45,701 nucleotides of DNA, taken from positions 1 to 45,701 of IMG/VR virus record IMGVR_UViG_3300028840_004433. One strand, given 5' to 3'. Each line of letters starts with the position of its first letter. Position 1 is the stretch's first letter. Under the pieces are notes generated by a model. That model saw only the letters and a program-made list of their open reading frames with translations. It did no database searches and was not told the DNA's origin. Of this stretch, positions 39,293 through 45,701 are shown one piece after another. The DNA is from a virus. Made by a program: the position numbers and the translations under genes.

Positions 39293-41077
39293 ATGGGATA
39301 TAAACAATTTTCTGACATGTCAGGTTTGGCAGTCTCAGATACAACGAAATTCTTAAGAGAAGGGAGTACGACTAATTCTTTTGAATATTCTCTCGCTACT
39401 GAATTAATAACTTATATCTCAGGGAAGGGATATAAAACGCAGACAGAGATTGAGGCGTTAACCTCTTTAGTTAAAACAGCTGACTTTACTCTTGATGAAA
39501 GTATAATATGGCGAAACGGATCCGGAACAGTAGAGAATAAATTGATTTCTGCTATTGACTTCCCTTATCCAAAATTGGCCAAACACGGGTTCGGATTTAC
39601 TCTCTCATCTACTCAGATAGTTGTAGCCGAAGGACGATATTATAATGAACATTTTGCCGGAATAACAAAATTATTAAGCGGAACATTTGCAAAGGGAACA
39701 GGAAACGGCGGTTGTGCAACTTCACCTTTAATTGATAATGACAATAACTTTGTTTTTTTAATTAAAGAAACCGCAACAGATGATCTTGATATATTTATTG
39801 ATAATAGCCCTACATGTGCAAATTGTCCCGGGGGATGGACGAATGAATTTCAGATCGGAATGTTTTATACCGGATCTTCTGCGACTATAATAACGAATAA
39901 TTTTCACCAATTAGAGGATATAATTACCTATGGTGTTCACGGAAGGCCAATGCCCAATGATTATATTAACGAACCACAAATTACACTAACAACGACATCT
40001 ATAAGTGTTCGATCTCTTTTTTGTAGAGATGCTCAAGATGATTATAATTTGGTTCAGGCCGGTACTAATACATTAAATTATCCAACCGGTTTGGGAAGTG
40101 CAAGCTCAAAATATTATATTTATGCTACAAGCTTAAGCGGTGATAGTATAGGTATTTCGGTAAGTACGACAAGTACGGGTCTTGGGGCAAGTTGGCGAAA
40201 ATTAGGCACTTTCTATACAGATGAGAACGCTTATATAATTGTGTCAACTTTAACTGAATATATTGAGGATAAAAAAGATATTGTCGTTGTTTCCTTTAAT
40301 ATGCCTTTATCCGGGATAACGGATACAGACTTGGTTTTAATAGGAGAAGAGAGAACAGTTGTCTCGGGTCAAACTAGTGGATATACTACTGATTTTGCAG
40401 TTAGCGGATGGCATGTCGGATTAATAATTAATTCTTTGACCGGGAATGATGATATTGTAATTACAGGAACATCAAAAGATCCGGGAACAGGAGTCTTAAC
40501 AGCAGCCGATACAGAAAATATTACTATTAATGCAACCGGAACATATAGGACTCAAAAAAATTGGCTTGAGGTTACAAATATTTTAATTGGTGGTAGCATA
40601 ACCGCTATTGATTATGATATTATTGTCTGCGGATGTGAAAGCGGCCTCGGAAATAATTTCACAATATTAGGATATTCTTGTACTTTAAGGAGTCAGGGAG
40701 TAAATCCGGATATTAGAATAATCCTTAAAAAAATGGCTGCTGATGCCACTACAAAGCTTGTTACAGAAACAATATTGGAAGACATCGGAATTGACTCGGG
40801 AGCTACCGGAAATCAGATTGTTGATCATCTTAGGACAGGTGGTGATGATAGAAGTTACAACCCGGCTGTTACTGATATTTGGGGAGATGGAGAGACATTC
40901 AGTTTGGAGCAGCATGACTTTAACGATTATTTTACAAGCGGAGAGAATGAAATTGCCGGGTCTGTTGGTGAAGGCTTTAAGATCCTTCTTGACGGTGAAC
41001 CGGATACAGGCGGTATATCAAATGTTGATTATATCATATTTAATTTATTTGTTCAAAAAGATAAAGTTGTAATATAA
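39293..41077 (+). CDS. putative tail fibre/receptor-binding protein, 594 aa
   Basis: Helical N-terminal about 60 residues (TEIEALTSLVKTADFT, with FLREGSTTNSFEYSLATEL), as in virion-attachment stems, then long beta-rich Gly/Ser/Thr stretches and a Cys-bearing segment NSPTCANCPGGW. The second half repeats short beta units (ITGTSKDPGTGVLTAADTEN). It suits a fibre that binds host surface structures. Start marked by TTTAAATTAAAATG. Confidence 0.6.
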   Translation: MGYKQFSDMSGLAVSDTTKFLREGSTTNSFEYSLATELITYISGKGYKTQTEIEALTSLVKTADFTLDESIIWRNGSGTVENKLISAIDFPYPKLAKHGFGFTLSSTQIVVAEGRYYNEHFAGITKLLSGTFAKGTGNGGCATSPLIDNDNNFVFLIKETATDDLDIFIDNSPTCANCPGGWTNEFQIGMFYTGSSATIITNNFHQLEDIITYGVHGRPMPNDYINEPQITLTTTSISVRSLFCRDAQDDYNLVQAGTNTLNYPTGLGSASSKYYIYATSLSGDSIGISVSTTSTGLGASWRKLGTFYTDENAYIIVSTLTEYIEDKKDIVVVSFNMPLSGITDTDLVLIGEERTVVSGQTSGYTTDFAVSGWHVGLIINSLTGNDDIVITGTSKDPGTGVLTAADTENITINATGTYRTQKNWLEVTNILIGGSITAIDYDIIVCGCESGLGNNFTILGYSCTLRSQGVNPDIRIILKKMAADATTKLVTETILEDIGIDSGATGNQIVDHLRTGGDDRSYNPAVTDIWGDGETFSLEQHDFNDYFTSGENEIAGSVGEGFKILLDGEPDTGGISNVDYIIFNLFVQKDKVVI

Positions 41078-41850
41078 TGTTAACTATCTTTTATCAAGGC
41101 TTTTATGAAAATAATAATTTTTTCCCTTATAATAGTCCATTTAAGGGAACAAAGACCGTTGAAGGCTTTCTAAGGCCCAATAGAGATGAGGAAATCCCTA
41201 TCTATACTAATTGGGATCAGGAGCAGATAACTATTCAGAGTATTGTCTTTGATACCTATACTATAAATTTTGATATCAGAGATTCAGAATATCAAGATTT
41301 TCAGCAAATCAGATATGCTTCTACGATTAAAATATCTGAGGGCAGCAAGTCTTTTGATGTTGAAATAGTAGAGTTTGAAGCAGAAAAGAAACTAAATGAA
41401 TTTTGGAATATCTATATACTTTTTAAAGATATAGGAAGGAAACGAACCCGAAATATAATTCTTGAGAAAGCTCCGGTTGATTATTTTAGAATTTATGACA
41501 GCTCAGCGACTTCTTATTCTTTAGAACAGAATTTATATTTAGATGTTCTAAAAAGTAAAGAGTTTACTAAAAATGATATTGAAGCAATTGATAAAAAAAT
41601 TGTAAATTGGAACTTATTAAAGGATGCTTATAAATATCGGATCTTTGTTACTTTCGATGATTTAGCAACCTTATTGTCTGAGATAAATGAAGTCGGGGAG
41701 ACAAGCGATAAATATATCTCTGTTTTTACATCTGAATCAACAAAACCCGAAGAGTGTACGGAATATACATTAAATATTCAAGATATAGGGAGAGAGCTTT
41801 ATCAAGTCGATATTGTGGCTTATATTAATCAAGAAATTTCAACACCTTAA
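41077..41850 (+). CDS. hypothetical tail protein, 257 aa
   Basis: Beta-rich first 140 residues (TIQSIVFDTYTINFDIRDSE, then DVEIVEFEAEKKLNEFWNIY), helical centre, beta end. Starts on the preceding stop (one-base overlap). Likely baseplate or fibre-linked. No family recognised. Confidence 0.55.
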   Translation: MLTIFYQGFYENNNFFPYNSPFKGTKTVEGFLRPNRDEEIPIYTNWDQEQITIQSIVFDTYTINFDIRDSEYQDFQQIRYASTIKISEGSKSFDVEIVEFEAEKKLNEFWNIYILFKDIGRKRTRNIILEKAPVDYFRIYDSSATSYSLEQNLYLDVLKSKEFTKNDIEAIDKKIVNWNLLKDAYKYRIFVTFDDLATLLSEINEVGETSDKYISVFTSESTKPEECTEYTLNIQDIGRELYQVDIVAYINQEISTP

Positions 41851-41853
41851 ATT

Positions 41854-41979
41854 ATGGCAGTTCAAAATATATATGATATTTCAGTAATAAAGGGCGATAC
41901 TTATAACGGTGTACAGTTTACAGTAGAGGTAAACGGCAGCCCGAAGGATCTTACAGGAGCAGTTATAAAAATGGAGTGA
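41854..41979 (+). pseudogene. truncated BppU N-terminal-like fragment, 41 aa
   Basis: ATG 41854 to TGA 41977-41979. VIKGDTYNGVQFTVEVNGSP followed by DLTGAVIKME is the start of a BppU-type Ig-like baseplate attachment domain, which normally runs about 100 residues or more. It ends right where the next beta strand should begin. It is either a recombination scar of a lost fibre gene or a minimal protein. The following 97 bases (to 42076) hold no gene. Confidence 0.5.
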
Positions 41980-42076
41980 TAAATACCTAATTAAAAACTT
42001 AAATTTATAAAATATCGGATTTAAAATACCTTAATAGATTGTAGCAAGATAAGTTATTAATTAAAAAATTGAAATT

Positions 42077-42223
42077 ATGGTTTTATTACAGGCAGATTTG
42101 CCGGCAGAGGCCAGTGCTTTAACACCGTCAAACGGTTATTTTATTTATGTAACAGATACAAACTTAACTTTTACAAGTGTCGGATTTTGGGGATATGAAT
42201 CCGGGTCTTGGGTAAAAAAATAA
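42077..42223 (+). CDS. small structural-like protein, 48 aa
   Basis: ATG 42077 after TTAATTAAAAAATTGAAATT. Residues end with GFWGYESGSWVKK; the start has ALTPSNGYFIYVTD. The C-terminal aromatic Gly-Trp pattern is like the ends of fibre or carbohydrate-binding segments (compare GAGWVDFH at the end of the 44727 gene). May be a separate small fibre tip. Function unknown. Confidence 0.5.
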   Translation: MVLLQADLPAEASALTPSNGYFIYVTDTNLTFTSVGFWGYESGSWVKK

Positions 42224-42228
42224 AAGCT

Positions 42229-42429
42229 ATGGATAATAAATGGTCAATTTGGAGTAAAAGGATAACATCATATATATTAATTTTAGTCGGGATCTATATG
42301 GGCTTAGTTTCATTCAAAGATTCACCAATAAAATACGAACTTGTTTACGTTATTTTGTTCTTAGGATCAGGCTTGATTAATATAGGAATGTCAATATATT
42401 ATAAACTTAAAAACGGTAAAAATGAGTGA
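42229..42429 (+). CDS. holin candidate, two transmembrane helices, 66 aa
   Basis: ATG 42229. Two hydrophobic helices (about 13-29 and 40-57: ITSYILILVGIYMGLVSF and VYVILFLGSGLINIGMSIYY) joined by a short polar loop, basic at both ends. Size and topology fit a class II holin, and the amidase lies 1.1 kb downstream in the same operon. Overlaps the next start by 8 bp. Confidence 0.6.
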   Translation: MDNKWSIWSKRITSYILILVGIYMGLVSFKDSPIKYELVYVILFLGSGLINIGMSIYYKLKNGKNE

Positions 42430-42550
42430 AAAATCAATTGATTGGTACGAAGGTAGAATTTTGCAGTTAGAAAATTATATAACTGAGTCTGGTGGAACAG
42501 TTCCGGAACCGGACCCTGATTTGCCGCCACCTGATAAAGAGGAAAAGTGA
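42422..42550 (+). CDS. small Pro/Glu-rich protein, 42 aa
   Basis: ATG 42422 to TGA 42550, coupled on both sides. Begins helical and ends TVPEPDPDLPPPDKEEK, an extended acidic Pro tail. A lysis regulator or partner of its membrane neighbours is possible; no family known. Confidence 0.5.
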   Translation: MSEKSIDWYEGRILQLENYITESGGTVPEPDPDLPPPDKEEK

Positions 42551-42897
42551 AAAAATATCAAGTAATAATACTTATATTTTTTATCATTTTAGATTCGTTT
42601 CATATACTGTTTTATGATTCGGATCTAAAATTTGACATATACATCTTTGAAGACCATCAAAGATATCTATGTAATATCGTTCTTGATATTTGTACATTTT
42701 TTGGTTTTGCTGTTTTATTTTTAATATTGTGGCTCGAAGTATCAAAATATTATTTAGCTTTTTTTATTTGGTGGGTGTGTAACATTGTAGGGTATTTTTT
42801 ATTCTATGCACAAAAGATAAATTTAGTCACATTATTAGTTTTAATTATTAGTATTTCGGTTATATGGGTAAAAGAGAAGAAATTAGAAATATTGTAA
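42547..42897 (+). CDS. polytopic membrane protein, about four helices, 116 aa
   Basis: GTG start at 42547 overlapping the previous stop. Very hydrophobic: helices near 3-20, 42-62, 66-88 and 92-108. Four-helix topology is unusual for a holin, but the gene lies in the lysis operon. Could be a holin partner or exclusion protein. Confidence 0.55.
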   Translation: MKKYQVIILIFFIILDSFHILFYDSDLKFDIYIFEDHQRYLCNIVLDICTFFGFAVLFLILWLEVSKYYLAFFIWWVCNIVGYFLFYAQKINLVTLLVLIISISVIWVKEKKLEIL

Positions 42898-43535
42898 TTG
42901 TTCTTATAATTGCAATAATTATAGTCGTATTTTTTAATTATATCATGAGAGTTGACAGTACAACTATGGGTATTATAGGTGCTATACTTGTTGCAATGGT
43001 ACCTTCAATATTGTCTTATTTCAAATCAAATAAAATTAACAAGATTATAAAGGAGTTTGTTGTTGATCAAAAAGAAATAAACGAATTTATAAGGCATCGA
43101 AAAGAGATAGATACTATATGTCAACAAATAGAAAGAGATACATCAAAAATATTTGGTAAATATTCAGAGATAAGCGTTATTTTAAGCGACTATATTATCC
43201 AAATCAATGAAAGTATAAGCGATATAATTAAAAAGAAATATGGTTATGACTTAGATTTATTCGATCCGGAATACTTTAAAAATCAATTAACGATCAAGAT
43301 TAATAAGGTAACAAAAGACATTAATTATGTGATGCTAAACAAAGACATATTTAAAAATATCACTGAAAAAGTTATATTTAATATCGGTATTTATATTGAA
43401 AAAATTGAAAATATGGCAGATATTGAGAATGGTAAAAGAAGAGCAAAATTCAAAAAGGAGACTCTATCATTAACTCAAAAAATAGCCGACCATTCAATAG
43501 ATATTTACAGGAAACACAAAAATAAAACAGCATGA
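42864..43535 (+). CDS. membrane-anchored helical protein, 223 aa
   Basis: N-terminal two transmembrane helices (about 8-27, 34-52), then about 170 residues of charged helix (INKIIKEFVVDQKEINEFIR, then DTICQQIERDTSKIF). Overlaps upstream by 34 bp and the amidase by 4 bp. Might act with the membrane proteins before it, in lysis timing or exclusion. No family recognised. Confidence 0.55.
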   Translation: MGKREEIRNIVIVLIIAIIIVVFFNYIMRVDSTTMGIIGAILVAMVPSILSYFKSNKINKIIKEFVVDQKEINEFIRHRKEIDTICQQIERDTSKIFGKYSEISVILSDYIIQINESISDIIKKKYGYDLDLFDPEYFKNQLTIKINKVTKDINYVMLNKDIFKNITEKVIFNIGIYIEKIENMADIENGKRRAKFKKETLSLTQKIADHSIDIYRKHKNKTA

Positions 43536-44119
43536 TTATTTTAGATCCAGGACACGGAAAAGAAACAAAAGGCAAACGATCACCGATTTGGAATGACGGA
43601 AGTCAATTATTTGAATACGAATTTAACCGTAGTATTGTAAAACGAATAAAAGACATCTTACATTTACATAATATCAGTTGTCATGTCTTAGTTGACAACT
43701 TAGAAGATGTGTCTTTAACTGATCGGGTTGTTATGGCAAATGTTTTCGGTAAGAATAATCTCTTAATTTCAGTTCATGCGAATGCCGGCGGCGGTACAGG
43801 ATGCGAATTTTTTACATCAAAAGGTGAAACAAAGTCCGACAAAATTGTAACTGTATTCGGAGAAGAATATAAAAAAGAATTCCCTGATGAAAAGTTAAGG
43901 ACCGATTATTCAGACGGTGATCTTGATAAAGAGGCAAATTTCACTATTATCAGTAAGACTATTATGCCGGCTGTCTTAACTGAAAATTTTTTCATGGATA
44001 CCGAAAGGGAATGCAGACAAATATTAATGACAAATTACGGACGTGAGAAGATAGCAAACTATCATGTAAAAGCTATATTAAGAGTTTATAAAATGTTTCC
44101 TGAATTGTTTAAAAAATAA
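43532..44119 (+). CDS. endolysin, N-acetylmuramoyl-L-alanine amidase (Amidase_3)
   Basis: 195 aa, the whole length being the catalytic domain. ILDPGHG (3-9, zinc ligand His8), a Glu near 28-30 (FEYEFN), ISVHANA (79-85, His82) and LTENFFMD (149-156, catalytic Glu151) form the zinc amidase site. It cleaves between MurNAc and the peptide stem in peptidoglycan. No signal peptide, so it needs one of the membrane proteins upstream to reach the periplasm. Confidence 0.93.
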   Translation: MIILDPGHGKETKGKRSPIWNDGSQLFEYEFNRSIVKRIKDILHLHNISCHVLVDNLEDVSLTDRVVMANVFGKNNLLISVHANAGGGTGCEFFTSKGETKSDKIVTVFGEEYKKEFPDEKLRTDYSDGDLDKEANFTIISKTIMPAVLTENFFMDTERECRQILMTNYGREKIANYHVKAILRVYKMFPELFKK

Positions 44120-44133
44120 CTTAACTTTGTATT

Positions 44134-44511
44134 ATGGCTATAGAAACAGTAACAGATAAAAAATATGATTTTCCTAATTTTAAAAAAGGTGATTCTTTTG
44201 CAAAAGGCGGAAAGGTATTTCAATTTCAAGTAACAAAATCAGACGGATCGGAACCGGATTCAAGTTTATCTTCCGTAAGAATGGTATTCAGAAAAAGCAA
44301 TGAATTAGAAACCGTTGCGAAGGATATTTCAAACGGGTCCGGAATAACCATATTAGATGCCGTAAACTGGATTTTTGAAATTGATATCTTTACAATCGAT
44401 TGGGATGTTACAACATATGTTTATGATACTGAAACAATTGACGCAAATGGCGTTATTGATACTGTTTTGTGCGGTCAAGTTACAATCGATCAAGATGTAA
44501 GTTATACATAA
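44134..44511 (+). CDS. BppU N-terminal-like baseplate/fibre attachment protein, 125 aa
   Basis: Ig-like beta sequence with FKKGDSFAKGGKVFQFQVTK, SSVRMVFRKSN, GSGITILDAVNW and a C-terminal CGQVTIDQDVSYT, the pattern of BppU-type upper baseplate domains. It seems to be a full domain, unlike the cut version at 41854. A TAACTTTG in front is probably not a promoter (too near the start). Confidence 0.72.
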   Translation: MAIETVTDKKYDFPNFKKGDSFAKGGKVFQFQVTKSDGSEPDSSLSSVRMVFRKSNELETVAKDISNGSGITILDAVNWIFEIDIFTIDWDVTTYVYDTETIDANGVIDTVLCGQVTIDQDVSYT

Positions 44512-44721
44512 ATGAATTGTTATTATGTAAAGATAAACGAACCGGATAATTATTATGTAACTGTTACAACAAATGATTATTATGTTAAAGTTACAGAACC
44601 GGATAATTATTATGTTCTTGTTAAAACCTGTTCTGACGTCACGCTTGATACAATTGCTATCTATGAAGATAATAATACTTGTATTTATGAGAACGGCGAT
44701 ATTTGTATTTATGAAAATTGA
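44512..44721 (+). CDS. repeat-rich small protein, 69 aa
   Basis: Tandem units YYVK(I/V)xEPDN and NYYV(T/L)V: a 57-bp (19-codon) period brings back GAACCGGATAATTATTATGT at 44539 and 44596. The end has a second repeat, IYEDNNTCIYENGDICIYEN. Tyr/Asn/Asp/Glu-rich beta strands fit a fibre shaft or linker between the domains on either side. Two bases or fewer separate it from its neighbours. Confidence 0.58.
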   Translation: MNCYYVKINEPDNYYVTVTTNDYYVKVTEPDNYYVLVKTCSDVTLDTIAIYEDNNTCIYENGDICIYEN

Positions 44722-44726
44722 TTATT

Positions 44727-45608
44727 ATGGCTAACAAAAAGATAAGTCAACAAAAAAATAATATAACGGTCTTAAATGATGACGTTTGGATTCGAGCAAT
44801 TGAAGATCAATCCGGAACACCGACCGATGGATATATAAAAGCCTCTCAATTTGCAAAAGCAGATCAAATTAATGACGTTGACGGCGATACATTTATAAAA
44901 GTCGGAACAGGTAACAAGGTAGATATAAAAAGCGGACTTTCTACCGGACACTTAATAACTTTTAAAAAATTAGATGATACTGAAGTATTTCAGTTAGATG
45001 AAATCGGGAATATATACAATGACGGCAATTTTCAGCTTGTAAGAAAGGACACCTCTTCTTTATTTGTAGGAACATCGTCATCTCATGCCGGAATTAATAA
45101 TGTTATAAATAGTGTATATGTCGGTTATCTATCAGGCAACGCAGTGACGACAGGAGATGATAACACAGCGGTAGGTACAAGATCTTTATATACCAATACG
45201 CTTGGGGCTAAAAATGTTGCCATTGGAGCTTATGCCGGATATTTAGGCAGCGCAAAAAGTTTTAATACATATGTAGGAGCTTTTGCTGGTTATAGACATA
45301 CGCAACACAGCTCTATATTTATTGGTTCTTATGCCGGACAATGGCATACGAGTGAGAGTGATATATATATTTTGGATAATCAAAATAGAGGGAGTAAGAA
45401 TGGAGAAAAGGCAAATGTAATGATGTACGGTATATTCGACCCTGATATGTATGAGCAAATTTTGAAAGTAAATGGTGTTTTTATGGTCGGGACTTTTACA
45501 ACGACTGACAGAAATTTAATCACCCCGGAAGCAAGAATGATAATTTTTAATTCAACCACAGGCAAATTTCAAGGTTATACCGGTGCAGGGTGGGTTGATT
45601 TTCACTAA
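44727..45608 (+). CDS. tail fibre with GNTAxG-type beta repeats, 293 aa
   Basis: ATG 44727 (TTG 44718 is less likely). Residues 1-100 include KISQQKNNITVLNDD and a beta stretch. The middle has repeats like NTAVGTRSLYTNT, NVAIGAYAGYLGS, NTYVGAFAGYRHT, SIFIGSYAGQWHT, a left-handed beta-roll/head-domain pattern of trimeric adhesins. The end (MIIFNSTTGKFQGYTGAGWV) is a common phage fibre tail. It is a likely host-binding fibre. Confidence 0.78.
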   Translation: MANKKISQQKNNITVLNDDVWIRAIEDQSGTPTDGYIKASQFAKADQINDVDGDTFIKVGTGNKVDIKSGLSTGHLITFKKLDDTEVFQLDEIGNIYNDGNFQLVRKDTSSLFVGTSSSHAGINNVINSVYVGYLSGNAVTTGDDNTAVGTRSLYTNTLGAKNVAIGAYAGYLGSAKSFNTYVGAFAGYRHTQHSSIFIGSYAGQWHTSESDIYILDNQNRGSKNGEKANVMMYGIFDPDMYEQILKVNGVFMVGTFTTTDRNLITPEARMIIFNSTTGKFQGYTGAGWVDFH

Positions 45609-45611
45609 GAT

Positions 45612-45701
45612 ATGGCAAATATAACATTAAATAGATATGAGATAGTTTTTCCGGTAACCGATGTATTGCCCTTAAAACGAGATTTTAAATGTAGTATTGA
45701 T
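45612..45701 (+). CDS. start of a gene cut by the window end (30 codons)
   Basis: ATG 45612 opens ITLNRYEIVFPVTDVLPLKR, again a BppU-like or adhesin-type beta opening. It runs off the window. If the genome is circular it could be the 5' part of the SGNH gene at the other end, though the frames differ by one base. Confidence 0.55.
   Translation, partial: MANITLNRYEIVFPVTDVLPLKRDFKCSID

Noticed and set aside
44122-44129. TAACTTTG, an exact -7 promoter box
   Set aside because: No -33 box at the right distance, and transcription would start after the ATG at 44134.
1-45701. CRISPR array, insertion sequence, integrase with att sites
   Set aside because: No regularly spaced repeats, transposase or recombinase motifs were seen on either strand.

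Overview
The window reads as an almost complete genome of a tailed phage with siphovirus-type tail genes that infects a member of the Bacteroidota. DNA is A+T-rich (about one third G+C by eye). Three things point to the host. Translation starts lack Shine-Dalgarno sequences and instead follow A-rich leaders such as TTTAAATTAAAAA. The best promoter is a textbook Bacteroidota match (TTTG-N20-TATCTTTG at 20366-20397). Several small gene families resemble those common in phages and prophages of that phylum. I see no integrase, CI-like repressor, DNA polymerase, tRNA gene or CRISPR array.

Layout. 2-1518: end of a tail-associated SGNH hydrolase gene and one unknown gene. 1540-2349: the only minus-strand genes, a NinG-like protein, a small unknown protein and a tiny barrel-like ORF. 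2391-6643: recombination and replication-associated operon (YqaJ/lambda-type exonuclease, free-standing DnaA domain IV protein, many small unknowns). 6654-10954: replication operon (winged-helix initiator-like protein, DnaC-like loader, MazG-like nucleotide pyrophosphohydrolase, small genes, a spanin-like membrane protein). 10956-13860: accessory genes, NUMOD4/HNH endonuclease, DUF5131/radical-SAM-like protein, SSB. 13926-20364: mostly small unknown genes plus DUF932, a radical SAM enzyme and an SbcC/RecF-like ATPase. 20366-22749: a ParB domain fused to a TET-associated glycosyltransferase (TAGT), followed by a second TAGT. 22889-45701: packaging, head, neck, tail, tape measure, baseplate/fibre, lysis genes (small membrane proteins and an amidase) and adsorption proteins. 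The last gene is cut by the window end.

How it works together. The phage appears to recruit the host replisome (initiator plus loader, no polymerase) and to recombine or process its DNA with YqaJ, SSB and NinG. Glycosylation of modified bases by the two TAGT enzymes just before packaging is the most interesting inferred activity, because no TET oxygenase, methyltransferase or hydroxymethylase that would make the acceptor base is visible. GATC is strongly over-represented in most genes, but nearly absent from an island at 11040-12367.

Regulation. At least three operon heads combine a Bacteroidota promoter with a leader hairpin placed before the first gene, and a fourth hairpin leader at 10964-11025 overlaps a tiny upstream ORF. 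This looks like a shared leader-termination strategy. A programmed -1 frameshift in the tail assembly chaperone gene is also supported.
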